Shown here piece after piece: positions 43,741-52,420 of a stretch of 64,000 nucleotides of DNA. The stretch's first letter is position 1; every line of letters begins with the position of its first letter. Made by a program: the position numbers and the translations under genes. A model generated the notes under the pieces. That model had not been told where the DNA came from, made no database searches, and was given only the letters and a program-made list of their open reading frames with translations. The DNA lies in NCBI RefSeq assembly GCF_014212355.1, contig NZ_JACKXD010000002.1:658778-722777 (forward strand), written 5' to 3'. The DNA comes from Halobellus ruber. Its GTDB lineage: Archaea; Halobacteriota; Halobacteria; Halobacteriales; Haloferacaceae.

Positions 43741-44965
43741 CGTCGGACCCTCCCGCGTGACCGCCGTCGGTTGCGACGGGCTCAGCTCCCGGGTCGATCA
43801 CGCGCCGACCCACGATTCGGAAGAACTCCGGCATCGCTACGAACAGGATTATCAGCCCGCGAAGCACGCCGACGAGCTGCGGTGGAACGTCGGTGGCGAA
43901 CTGGACGATCGTGGTGCCGCTCTTCAGAACGCCGAACAGCAGCGCCGCGAACGCCACTCCCACCGGGTTGTTGCCCGCGAGAATGGAGACGGTGATGCCG
44001 TCGAACCCGTAGGCGGGCAGCCCCGATTGGAACTTCCCGAGAACCATCATCACGTACATCGCGCCAGCGACGCCACCGAAGGCTCCCGACAGTGTCAGAC
44101 TCGCGACGACCGTCCGCTTTGCGTCCACGCCGCCGTACTCCGCGGCCTCGGGCTGGAGCCCGCTGGTCCGGATGTCGTAGCCGAACGCCGTGTGTTCGAG
44201 CAGGTAGTAGAGCCCCCCGATCGCGAGCACCCCACAGGCGAGCGCGACGAGCGAGAAATCCTGGCGGCCACCGAAGAGGACGGTGGGAAACTGGGCGAAC
44301 TCCGGGAGCGGCACCGTCTGGTTCGCCGCGCTCTCGGGGTCCTTGAACGCGCCGCCGACGAGGTACAGCGTTACCCCCGTGGCGATGAAGTTGAGCATAA
44401 TCGTCGTGATCACCTCGTTGGCGTCGGCGTACGCCTTCAGAAGCCCGGGGATCGACCCGTAGAGCCCGCCGAAGACCGCCCCGACGACGATCCCGAACGG
44501 GATCAGGACGATGGTGCCGGCGACCCCCGAGACGACGTCCGCACCCCGGAGCACGAGGACTGCGGTGGCGAGCCCGCCGACCGCCATCTGGCCTTGTGTC
44601 CCGATGTTGAAGATGCCCGCGCGGAACGCAAGCGCGACCGACAGCCCGGTGAAGATCAGGAGCGTGGTCTCCCGGAGCGTGACCGAGAACTGTCCCGCCG
44701 GCGACCACCCGCCGCTGAACGGCTCGCCGAGCGCGCCGAGGAACAGGCGGTCGAACACCAGTACGGGATCGTAACAGAAGCCCGTCCCGAAGTAGTAGAC
44801 CGCGCTGCTCGGCGCGCACGTGGTCATCCGACCCGCGACCAACACCAGGACTGCACCCAGCAGGATCGACAGCAGGAGCGCCGCGGAGCTGATGAGAATC
44901 CGCTCGACCGCCGACGCCGCCACCAGGCGTTCGAGGAGCCGGCGCACGCGGTCGGCCGCGCTCAC
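43733..44965 (-). CDS. BMP-type ABC transporter permease 1
   Basis: A 410-residue permease (YufP-like) with an extra periplasmic-side loop near the N-terminus (about 50-90, containing two Cys: TTCAPSSAVYYFGTGFCYD). The core signature FRAGIFNIGTQGQMAVGG and ADANEVITTIMLNFIATGV are as in nucleoside permeases. The start codon is GTG (44965), overlapping the ATPase stop as GTGA. The four genes 47788-42646 form one importer operon in the order binding protein, ATPase, permease 1, permease 2. Confidence 0.9.
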   Translation of the reverse strand: MSAADRVRRLLERLVAASAVERILISSAALLLSILLGAVLVLVAGRMTTCAPSSAVYYFGTGFCYDPVLVFDRLFLGALGEPFSGGWSPAGQFSVTLRETTLLIFTGLSVALAFRAGIFNIGTQGQMAVGGLATAVLVLRGADVVSGVAGTIVLIPFGIVVGAVFGGLYGSIPGLLKAYADANEVITTIMLNFIATGVTLYLVGGAFKDPESAANQTVPLPEFAQFPTVLFGGRQDFSLVALACGVLAIGGLYYLLEHTAFGYDIRTSGLQPEAAEYGGVDAKRTVVASLTLSGAFGGVAGAMYVMMVLGKFQSGLPAYGFDGITVSILAGNNPVGVAFAALLFGVLKSGTTIVQFATDVPPQLVGVLRGLIILFVAMPEFFRIVGRRVIDPGAEPVATDGGHAGGSDDE

Positions 44966-46569
44966 GCCCGCTCACCGCCCGCGGCTGCGTCGGCGTCGAC
45001 GGGGGCCTCCTCGTCGGCTTCCGTCGGAGTTCCGGCGTCGGCCCCGTCTGCGGCCTCCGGCTGCTGGCCGGCCATCAGCAGTCCGAGCTCGGATTCGGTC
45101 GTCGCCCGCGGATCGACCACGTCGACGAAATCGCCCTCGTACATCACCGCCAGCCGGTCGGAGAGCCCTTGGACCTCCTCAAGTTTCGAGGAGATCAGGA
45201 GAACCGCAACCCCCGCCTCCCGGAGTTCCAGCAACCGCTCGTGGATGAACTCGATCGACCCGACGTCGACCCCGCGGGTCGGGTGCGACGCCACCACGAG
45301 TTCGGGGTCGCGCTCGAACTCCCGGCCCACGATGAACTTCTGCTGGTTTCCGCCCGACAGCGACTTCGCGGGGGTCGCGGCGCCGGGGGTTCGTACGTCG
45401 TACTCGTCGATGATCGTCTCGGCGTGGGTCCTCGTCTCCGGCCAGTCGATCCGACCTCGGGGCCCCAGTTCCGGGGAGTGTTGGCTGCCCAACAGCGCGT
45501 TCTCCACGAGGTCGAAGTCCATCACCACCCCGCGCTCCTGTCTGTCCTCCGGGATGTACGCCATCCCCGCCTCGATCCGGCGGCGGCGGGAGTCGTCGGT
45601 CACGTCCTCGCCCAGGAGCCGGACCGTCCCGGCGTCCGGCGGGCGGAGTCCGGTGAGGGCCTCGATGAGCTCCGATTGGCCGTTGCCGTCGACCCCGGCG
45701 ATCCCGAGGATCTCCCCCGCACGGAGCTCGAAGGAGACATCGTCGACGGCTCGGACGCCGCGATCGTCGTCGACGACCAGATCGGAGACCGACGCCACCA
45801 CGTCGCCGGTGTCGGCGGGCGGGCGGTCGACGTCGAGCAGCACCTCCCGGCCGACCATCAGTTCCGCCAGTCCCTCGCGGGTGGTGTCCGATGCGTCGAC
45901 GGTCCCGACCTTCCGACCGTCGCGGAGGACCGAGATCTCGTCTGCGGCCGCCATCGCCTCCCCCAGCTTGTGGGTGATGAAGATGATCGTCTTGCCTTGG
46001 GCGGTCAGCTCCTCGAGCACCCCGAACAGCTCCTCGATCTCCTGGGGGGTCAACACCGCCGTGGGTTCGTCGAGGATCAGGGTATCGGCGCCGCGGTACA
46101 GCGCCTTGAGAATCTCGACGCGCTGCTGTTCGCCGACGGAGACGTCCTCGATCCGGGCGTCGGGGTCGACGTCGAAGCCGTAGCGGTCCGCCAACTCGAC
46201 GACGGCCTCCCTGGCTCCCTTCCGGTCGACCGCCAGCCCGCCCCACTTCCGCGGCTCGTTGCCGAGTGTGATGTTCTCGGTGACCGTCATCGGATCCACG
46301 AGCATGAAGTGCTGGTGGATCATCCCGATGCCGGCGTCGATGGCGTCCCGCGGGGAGTCGAACTCCCGCTTTTCTCCGTCGACGACGACCCGTCCCGAGG
46401 TGGGCCCGTACAGCCCGTAGAGGACGTTCATCAGCGTCGTCTTCCCGGCGCCGTTCTCCCCCAGCAGCGCGTGGACGGTTCCTTCTTCGACCTCGAAGTC
46501 GACGTCGTCGTTCGCGACCACGCCCGGGAACCGCTTCGTGATTCCCTCGAGGCGGACGGCCTTGGACAT
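44962..46569 (-). CDS. ABC transporter ATP-binding protein, double-domain, nucleoside type
   Basis: A 535-residue tandem ATPase (MglA/YufO-like). Domain 1 (about 1-245) has Walker A GENGAGKTT, signature VSVGEQQRVEILKAL and Walker B TLILDEPTAVLT. Domain 2 (about 265-500) has a degenerate Walker A (GVDGNGQSE), signature LSGGNQQKFIVGRE, and VVASHPTRGVDVG in place of the usual Walker B Glu, the normal state of these fused ATPases. ATG 46569 has GTTTATG (46594-46600) 27 bp upstream, so the gene can be read separately from the binding-protein gene. Confidence 0.93.
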   Translation of the reverse strand: MSKAVRLEGITKRFPGVVANDDVDFEVEEGTVHALLGENGAGKTTLMNVLYGLYGPTSGRVVVDGEKREFDSPRDAIDAGIGMIHQHFMLVDPMTVTENITLGNEPRKWGGLAVDRKGAREAVVELADRYGFDVDPDARIEDVSVGEQQRVEILKALYRGADTLILDEPTAVLTPQEIEELFGVLEELTAQGKTIIFITHKLGEAMAAADEISVLRDGRKVGTVDASDTTREGLAELMVGREVLLDVDRPPADTGDVVASVSDLVVDDDRGVRAVDDVSFELRAGEILGIAGVDGNGQSELIEALTGLRPPDAGTVRLLGEDVTDDSRRRRIEAGMAYIPEDRQERGVVMDFDLVENALLGSQHSPELGPRGRIDWPETRTHAETIIDEYDVRTPGAATPAKSLSGGNQQKFIVGREFERDPELVVASHPTRGVDVGSIEFIHERLLELREAGVAVLLISSKLEEVQGLSDRLAVMYEGDFVDVVDPRATTESELGLLMAGQQPEAADGADAGTPTEADEEAPVDADAAAGGERA

Positions 46570-46593
46570 ACGTCTGTTACCCTCTGGTGTGGT

Positions 46594-46600
46594 CATAAAC
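46594..46600 (-). promoter_or_regulatory. TATA-like box before the importer ATPase gene
   Basis: GTTTATG on the minus strand, 27 bp before ATG 46569 and inside the 79-bp gap after the binding-protein gene. It suggests a second promoter within the operon, allowing different amounts of binding protein and membrane complex. Confidence 0.5.
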
Positions 46601-46648
46601 GAATAGGTTTGGGTGCCGACCGACGCGTGCGGCACCGCGTCGGACCGA

Positions 46649-47788
46649 CTACGGCGACGTCGGGACCGAAATGTCGCCGTTGATGATGTCCTCGCGGGCG
46701 GTCGAAACCTCGCTTGCGACGTCGTCGGGGATCTCCGACCCGAGCGAGTCGCCGTAGACGAGGTCGACGCCGTCCTCGGCGAGCCCCAGCGAGACGGCGG
46801 TGCCGCCTGGGAAGTTACCGTTGAGTACGGCCTCGATCGAGTTGTACACCGGCGTGTCGACCCGCTTGACCATACTCCCGAGAATGACGTCGCTGTACGA
46901 CGGACGCGTGATCGACTGCGCGCGGTCGACGCCGATCGCGAACTTTCCGGCCTCCTGTGCGGCCTGGAACACGCCCGTGCCGGTGTTGCCCGCGGCGTGA
47001 TAGACGATGTCGGCGCCGCTGTTGTACATCGCGGCCGCCGCCTCCCGACCCGCGGCCGGGTCGTTGAAACTCCCCGTGTAGCTCGTGCTGACGTCGACGT
47101 CGTCGCTGCCGGCGGACACGCCCGCCTCGTAGCCGGCCTGGAACCGCTTGATCAGGTCGGACTCGACGCCGCCGACGAAGCCGACGTTCGTGGAGTCGCC
47201 CGCGGTCGAGCCCGCCCCGGCCGAGAAGTCCTGCGTCGTGAGCAGGCTGGCCATCAGCCCCGCGAGGTACGAGCCCTCGTGTTCCTTGAACGTGTAGCTC
47301 GCGACGTTGGGTGCGTCGACCACCGAGTCGACGATCATAAAGTTCTGGTCGGGGTAGGACTCGGCGTTCTCCGTGAGGGAGTCGGCCTGGAGGAACCCGA
47401 TACAGCAGACTAGATCGTAGTTCGGATCCGTCGACTGGGCGAACTGCTGCTGGAAGCTGCTGAACTCCGCGACCTCGTCGGGCTGTGCTTCGTTGTACGC
47501 GATGTTGAAGTCCTCTTGGGCCTGGATCACGCCGCTCTGGGCCTGGTCGTTGAACGACCCGTCGCCGAGGCCGCCGGTCGCGTAGACCATCCCGATGTGG
47601 GCCGCCGGACCGCTCTCGGTGGTCTCGGCCGCGGTCGTTTCCTCCATCCCGTCGTCGGTGGATCCCCCGGAGTCGGTTTCCGTCTCCGTCTCCGTGTCGT
47701 CGGATCCACCGGACGGCCCGCCGCTACACCCCGCGAGACCGGCGATCCCCGCCACGCCGGTCGCCTTCAGGAACGTACGCCTATCCAT
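46649..47788 (-). CDS. BMP-family substrate-binding lipoprotein (Tat-exported)
   Basis: A 379-residue extracellular binding protein. The start carries a twin-arginine signal plus lipobox: MDRRTFLKATG...LAGC with Cys at about 20. A long Thr/Glu/Ser-rich spacer (about 22-60) tethers the domain. The PBP fold begins HIGMVYATGGLGDGSFND and contains the BMP signature VGFVGGVESDLIKRFQAGYE and IGVDRAQSITRPSYSDVIL. An upstream GTG (47800) would be leaderless from the box at 47828-47835; ATG 47788 gives a 12-nt leader and places the RR pair properly. Substrate is probably a nucleoside. Confidence 0.9.
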   Translation of the reverse strand: MDRRTFLKATGVAGIAGLAGCSGGPSGGSDDTETETETDSGGSTDDGMEETTAAETTESGPAAHIGMVYATGGLGDGSFNDQAQSGVIQAQEDFNIAYNEAQPDEVAEFSSFQQQFAQSTDPNYDLVCCIGFLQADSLTENAESYPDQNFMIVDSVVDAPNVASYTFKEHEGSYLAGLMASLLTTQDFSAGAGSTAGDSTNVGFVGGVESDLIKRFQAGYEAGVSAGSDDVDVSTSYTGSFNDPAAGREAAAAMYNSGADIVYHAAGNTGTGVFQAAQEAGKFAIGVDRAQSITRPSYSDVILGSMVKRVDTPVYNSIEAVLNGNFPGGTAVSLGLAEDGVDLVYGDSLGSEIPDDVASEVSTAREDIINGDISVPTSP

Positions 47789-47954
47789 AGCTGTGAGCAC
47801 CTACGAAACAATGGATAGCGAGGTGTGCATAAATTCGTCGCTTCCGTCCCACGGCCTCGGAGTCCGGATCCGGATAACTGGACGGACACCCGACGAGTCG
47901 GTCGCTCCACCGTCCGACCGTGGGTAATGGCGGACTCGCGGTGCGCCGGTTCCC

Positions 47955-49343
47955 TCACCCGCCCGCGGCGGCGACGGCGTCGGCGACGACGTCTGTCACC
48001 TCGTCGATCAGGGCGTCGACGTCGTCGGCCTCGGCATACACCCGAACGTACGGCTCGGTCCCGGACGGGCGGACCAGCGTCCACGACCCGTCAGGGAACC
48101 CCACGCGGACGCCGTACTCGGTGTCGACCTCGGCGTCGGGGCACGCCGCGGGGAGCGACGACTCCAGGCGCCTCATCACCTCGTTCTTCAGGTCGTCGGG
48201 GCACTCGACGCTGACCTTCCGGTAGGGGCGCTCGGTAACTGGAGCGCGGAGGCCGTCGAGCCCCGCGGCAGCGACGAGCCGGGTCAGCACCGCCGCGGAG
48301 GCCGCGCCGTCGATCCACCCGCCGTGGTCGGGGTGGATGTGCTTCCAGGGTTCCGCGGCGAAGACCACGTCGCCTCCATCGGCGCGCGCCGCGGCGATCC
48401 CCTCGTGGAGCGCTCCCAGTCGCACACGCTCGACCCGCCCGCCCGCCGCCGCGACCCGCTCGTCGATCCGCCCCGACGCGTTCGGCGTGGTCACGACAAC
48501 CGGATCCGACGCGGTCGCGACCCTGACGAAGTGTTCCGCGAGGATCGCCACGACGGTGTCCTCGTGGAGTATCTCCCCCGCTCCATCCAGGACGACGATC
48601 CGGTCGGCGTCGCCGTCGTGGGCGATCCCGAGGTCGAACTCCGAGCCCGAAAGGAACGCCCGGAGATCCCCCAACGTCTCGGGGGTCGGCTTCGACGCAC
48701 GGCCGGGGAAGAAGCCGTCGACCTGACCGTTGAGCGTGACCACCCGCGCGCCGAGTTCCCGGAGTACCTGTGGGGTCCCGAGCGCTCCCATCCCGGTGCC
48801 GCAGTCAACCACGACGTCGAGGCCGTCGGCGGACTCGCCGTGGCCGCGGGCGTACTCGACGACGGCCCGGCGATAGCCCGCGAGCGGCGACACCGTCTCG
48901 GAACTCCCCCACTCGTTCCACGCCACAGACGGTACCCCGTCGGTCACCCGGGCCTCGACCGCCGCCTCGCGGTCGCGGTCGTACTCCCGGCCGTCGACGA
49001 AGACCTTGATCCCGTTGTCGGTCGGCGGGTTGTGTGAGGCGGTGAGCATCACCCCGTACCGGCCTTGAGAGGCGTACGCGAGCGCCGGCGTCGGGAGGAC
49101 GCCCGCCCGTCGCACGTCGGCGCCGGCGGACTCGACCCCTGCCTCGACCGCGGCCGCGAGCGCTTCGCCGGTGGTGCGGCCGTCCCGCCCGACCACGACC
49201 GTCGCGGGGCGGTCGCTCGCCCCGTCGCCGGACGCCTCCTCGACGACGCCCGCGCCGACCGCCCGCCCGACGGACAGCGCGAACTCCGGCGTCAGCCGTT
49301 CCCGTACCGACCCGCGGATCCCCGCGGTTCCGAACAGCTCCAT
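47955..49343 (-). CDS. Phosphohexomutase (GlmM/phosphomannomutase family)
   Basis: A 462-residue alpha-D-phosphohexomutase, interconverting 1- and 6-phosphates of a hexose or hexosamine. MELFGTAGIRG is the N-terminal signature, MLTASHNPPTDNGIK (the phosphoserine loop, Ser in ASHNP), GIAHDGDADRIVVLD (Mg2+ site) and WTLVRPSGTEPYVRVYAEA (phosphate-binding loop). Archaeal GlmM-type enzymes serve in UDP-sugar or glycan synthesis. ATG 49343 is backed by GTTTATGC (49367-49374) 27 bp upstream; an in-frame ATG at 49412 is rejected. Confidence 0.9.
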   Translation of the reverse strand: MELFGTAGIRGSVRERLTPEFALSVGRAVGAGVVEEASGDGASDRPATVVVGRDGRTTGEALAAAVEAGVESAGADVRRAGVLPTPALAYASQGRYGVMLTASHNPPTDNGIKVFVDGREYDRDREAAVEARVTDGVPSVAWNEWGSSETVSPLAGYRRAVVEYARGHGESADGLDVVVDCGTGMGALGTPQVLRELGARVVTLNGQVDGFFPGRASKPTPETLGDLRAFLSGSEFDLGIAHDGDADRIVVLDGAGEILHEDTVVAILAEHFVRVATASDPVVVTTPNASGRIDERVAAAGGRVERVRLGALHEGIAAARADGGDVVFAAEPWKHIHPDHGGWIDGAASAAVLTRLVAAAGLDGLRAPVTERPYRKVSVECPDDLKNEVMRRLESSLPAACPDAEVDTEYGVRVGFPDGSWTLVRPSGTEPYVRVYAEADDVDALIDEVTDVVADAVAAAGG

Positions 49344-49695
49344 ACTCCCCCTGCCCCGGCCCGGAGGCATAAACACCACCGACCTTTTGCTGCGCTCGTT
49401 CGCTTCGCTCACTCGCTTGCAAAAGCTCGGCCAAAATCCGGCGTCACCCTCTCAGTCGCGGCTTCGCCGCTCCGTCGAGGGTTCCTCGGCCCGCTCGCTC
49501 ACTTCGTTCGCTCGCGGTGCAGCAAGTGGCTGTACCGATCGGCGCTTCGTTTTCACGTTTCGTTCAGAGGGTAAAGTCAGCAACAGGGGTGTTCGTTCCC
49601 TTCAACTCCGGGCCAACCGTCCGGTACCCGCGGGAGCAAATTCAAATCCTGATCTCGTCGCGTGCTTTTTCATTGTGGTCACGCAATACGATACT
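49344..49695. other. 350-bp intergenic stretch with repeated CGCTC/TCGCTT motifs
   Basis: Contains several short runs of CGCTCGTTCGC, TTCGCTCACTCGC and CACTTCGTTCGCTCGC type (about 49391-49420 and 49490-49515), a GCGGCTTCGCCGC hairpin, and a matched TTTTGC/GCAAAA pair (49385-49390 and 49419-49424). No gene is seen. It precedes the lower-GC kinase gene and may mark an edge of inserted DNA. Confidence 0.5.
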
Positions 49696-51855
49696 ATGCC
49701 ACACACCTCACAACAGGGGATTCATGTTCTTCACATTGATGACGACCCGGATTTCGCGGACCTGGTCAAGACGTTTCTTAAACGCGAGGACGATCGGTTC
49801 ACTGTCGAAACGGCGACCAACGCCGACGAAGGACTAAAACGAATCTATGACCGGCCGCCTGATTGCGTGGTCTCGGATTACAATATGCCTGGCAGAGACG
49901 GGATTGAGTTACTTCGCGCGCTCCGTGACGAGCACCCCGATCTACCGTTCATACTGTTCACCGGTAAGGGCAGTGAGGAGGTCGCCGGTGACGCGCTCAG
50001 GGCGGATGCGACCGATTACATTCAAAAACAGTCCGGGTCCGAACAGTACGAACTACTCGCCAATCGCATTGAGAACGCTGTCTCACAGTATCGGTCTGAG
50101 ATCCGACTCCGCGAAACGAAAGAAGAGTACGTTACCGTATTCGAGGGTGCGTTGACTGGTCTCCTGCTGGTTGATGTCGAGCGGGATGGGTTCCGGTATC
50201 AACGGTGTAATCCGCGAGCACTTGAACTCATCGGCCGAGACCGGGAAGAAATCGTCGGAAGTACCCCAAGTGAGGCTCTTGGCACGGAAAATGGCAAAAA
50301 GGTCTGTGGGGCATATCGGAAGTGTGTCGAGTGTCGTGAATCCGTCAAATACTCCCTCACTCTCGATTTTCCGGACGGACAGGCCGTCAGACCGGGCAGG
50401 GTCACACCCATCGAGTTAAACGGTGAAATCACCCAACTGGTGGTCTCGTTCTATGACGATACCGAAGCACAGCAACAACGAGAGAAGTTAGAACGACAAA
50501 ACGACCTGTTCAGCAAAGCGCAAGAACTCGCCAAGGTAGGCGCATGGGAGTACGACGTTCAAGAGAATCAAACCAGTTGGACCGAGCAAGTCTACGAAAT
50601 CTATGATCTCTCGCAAGATGCGTCTATAGACGACGAGGCTATTTTGGAACTGTATCATCCGGATGACCGGGACGAAATCCGGGAAGCGTTTACGAATCCG
50701 AGCGAAACTGTCGACACATCCGACTCAGAGTTGCGTCTTCAGCCCACAGACGGGGAGACACGGTGGGTATCTGTACGCGGGCAGCCACAGACGGTGGATG
50801 GAGAACTCGTCAGGATTCGCGGGGCTATTCAGGATATTACCGGAAGAAAAAGGCGAATCCGAGAGATACTGGAACTGAAACGGCAGTACCAAACGCTATC
50901 TGAGAACATACCTAACGGTGCGGTCTTCCTGTTCGACGAGAATATGCGATACGAACGGGCTCGTGGAAGGGAACTCAGTAAAGTCGGCCTCTCGCCTAAC
51001 GAGGTCGAATCAACAACGCCACACGACGTCTTTCCGACCGAACTCGCCGAAGAACTCACCCACTACTTCACCGAGGCGCTGAATGGAAACAGCAATACGT
51101 TTACGCAAACGCTCGGAGAGAGCGTTTATCGGAACCGGACAGTCCCCGTTGAAACCGGTGACGGGAGAACTGCTTACGGACTCGCGCTGGCACAGAACGT
51201 GACGGAGCAAGTTGAGCGTAGGCGGGAACTGGAGAGGCAAAACGAGCGGTTAGAGGAGTTCACAAGCATCGTCAGCCACGATTTGCGGAATCCGCTCCGA
51301 GTGGCCGACGGACGGTTGGAGCTGCTTCGGGACGAGTGTAAGAGCGACCATATCGATGACCTTGCACAGGCCCTTGACCGGATGGACGCGCTCATCGAAG
51401 ACCTGCTGACACTGACACGAGAGGGTGAGCGAGTCGATGAGGCCGAACAGATTGGACTCACGAACGCAGCCACGAACAGTTGGCAAACGGTGAAGACGGA
51501 ACGGGCAACACTCGAAACCGATACGTCGTGTGCCGTTGAAGCTGACCGGAGCCGGCTTCGGCAGCTGTTCGAGAACCTCTACCGGAACGCCATCGAACAC
51601 GGTGGTGACAATGTGACAGTCTCCGTTGGCGAGATGGACGACGGGTTCTATGTCGCGGACACGGGATCAGGCATCCCTGAATCTGATCGTGAGGAAGCGT
51701 TCGAGGCGGGATACTCGACTACCGAAGGGGGGACCGGATTTGGCCTGCGGATCGTCGAACAGGTCGCTAACGCGCATGGGTGGGAGGTGACGGTGACTGA
51801 AAGCGAACAGGGCGGGGCCCGGTTCGAAATCACCGGCGTTGAAAAAGGCGAGTGA
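49696..51855 (+). CDS. Hybrid response regulator / PAS / histidine kinase, lower GC than its neighbours
   Basis: A 719-residue soluble protein: a receiver domain (about 8-125, phospho-acceptor D61 in VVSDYNMPGRDG, Lys in LFTGKG), two or three PAS domains (about 150-275, 280-390, 400-500), then HisKA (H528 in [10 protein letters not shown]) and HATPase (N-box FENLYRNAIEHGG, G1 DTGSGI, G2 GGTGFGLRI). A Cys-rich stretch in the first PAS region (KVCGAYRKCVECRE) might sense redox or metal. DNA GC is visibly lower (near half in many lines, against two-thirds around it) with more A/T-ending codons, suggesting later acquisition. The kinase core is close to that of the 22833-24506 protein. No DNA-binding output is present. 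Confidence 0.9.
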   Translation: MPHTSQQGIHVLHIDDDPDFADLVKTFLKREDDRFTVETATNADEGLKRIYDRPPDCVVSDYNMPGRDGIELLRALRDEHPDLPFILFTGKGSEEVAGDALRADATDYIQKQSGSEQYELLANRIENAVSQYRSEIRLRETKEEYVTVFEGALTGLLLVDVERDGFRYQRCNPRALELIGRDREEIVGSTPSEALGTENGKKVCGAYRKCVECRESVKYSLTLDFPDGQAVRPGRVTPIELNGEITQLVVSFYDDTEAQQQREKLERQNDLFSKAQELAKVGAWEYDVQENQTSWTEQVYEIYDLSQDASIDDEAILELYHPDDRDEIREAFTNPSETVDTSDSELRLQPTDGETRWVSVRGQPQTVDGELVRIRGAIQDITGRKRRIREILELKRQYQTLSENIPNGAVFLFDENMRYERARGRELSKVGLSPNEVESTTPHDVFPTELAEELTHYFTEALNGNSNTFTQTLGESVYRNRTVPVETGDGRTAYGLALAQNVTEQVERRRELERQNERLEEFTSIVSHDLRNPLRVADGRLELLRDECKSDHIDDLAQALDRMDALIEDLLTLTREGERVDEAEQIGLTNAATNSWQTVKTERATLETDTSCAVEADRSRLRQLFENLYRNAIEHGGDNVTVSVGEMDDGFYVADTGSGIPESDREEAFEAGYSTTEGGTGFGLRIVEQVANAHGWEVTVTESEQGGARFEITGVEKGE

Positions 51856-52115
51856 CCGATGCGCGCTGTGTATCTTACACGAGGTTAAACGAGTGATCTG
51901 AATCTGTCATTTTCGTCGCCGGGGGTACACTCGCACACTCGACGTCGAAACTCAACTCTGGAAAACTATCTAACCTTCTGACGACCGGTATAGTTACCGA
52001 ATGGATGTGATCTGGCGTTCGTCCGTCCTGAACGATCGGGCGAGTTATCCTTCCTTGAGCAGTGTGATCGCAGCCGGCACACGCTATTTGGGGCTCCCTC
52101 CCGTATCCAGTCACG

Positions 52116-52397
52116 ATGACCGACGACCGAGTCCGAGCACACGTGTTCGTCAGCGGCAACGTCCAGGGCGTCCGGTACCGCGCGTCGACGAGGGAGGCCG
52201 CCGAGAACCGCGGTGTCGACGGGTGGGTTCGGAACCTCGACGACGGCCGTGTGGAGGCGGTCTTCGAGGGTCCCGAATCCGCAGTGGAGGGGCTGATCGA
52301 GTGGTGCCACATCGGGAGCGCGATGGCGACCGTCGAGGACGTCGAGGTGAGCTACGAGGAGCCCGAGGGCGAGTCGGGGTTCCGCGTCCGGTGGTAG
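52116..52397 (+). CDS. acyP: Acylphosphatase
   Basis: A 93-residue acylphosphatase that hydrolyses carboxyl-phosphate bonds. Catalytic motif GNVQGVRYRASTREAAE (residues 14-30, with the Arg of VRYR), the second motif GVDGWVRNLDDGRVEAVFEG (Asn in VRNL) and length fit the family exactly. The 260 bp before it have a lower GC content like the kinase gene upstream but show no gene. It is convergent with the RND gene. Confidence 0.95.
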   Translation: MTDDRVRAHVFVSGNVQGVRYRASTREAAENRGVDGWVRNLDDGRVEAVFEGPESAVEGLIEWCHIGSAMATVEDVEVSYEEPEGESGFRVRW

Positions 52398-52420
52398 GAT
52401 CGCCGGCGAAGACTCCCACG

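Noticed and set aside
43424..46183. 919-codon plus-strand open frame
   Set aside because: Antisense to the ABC importer genes, which have clear motifs.
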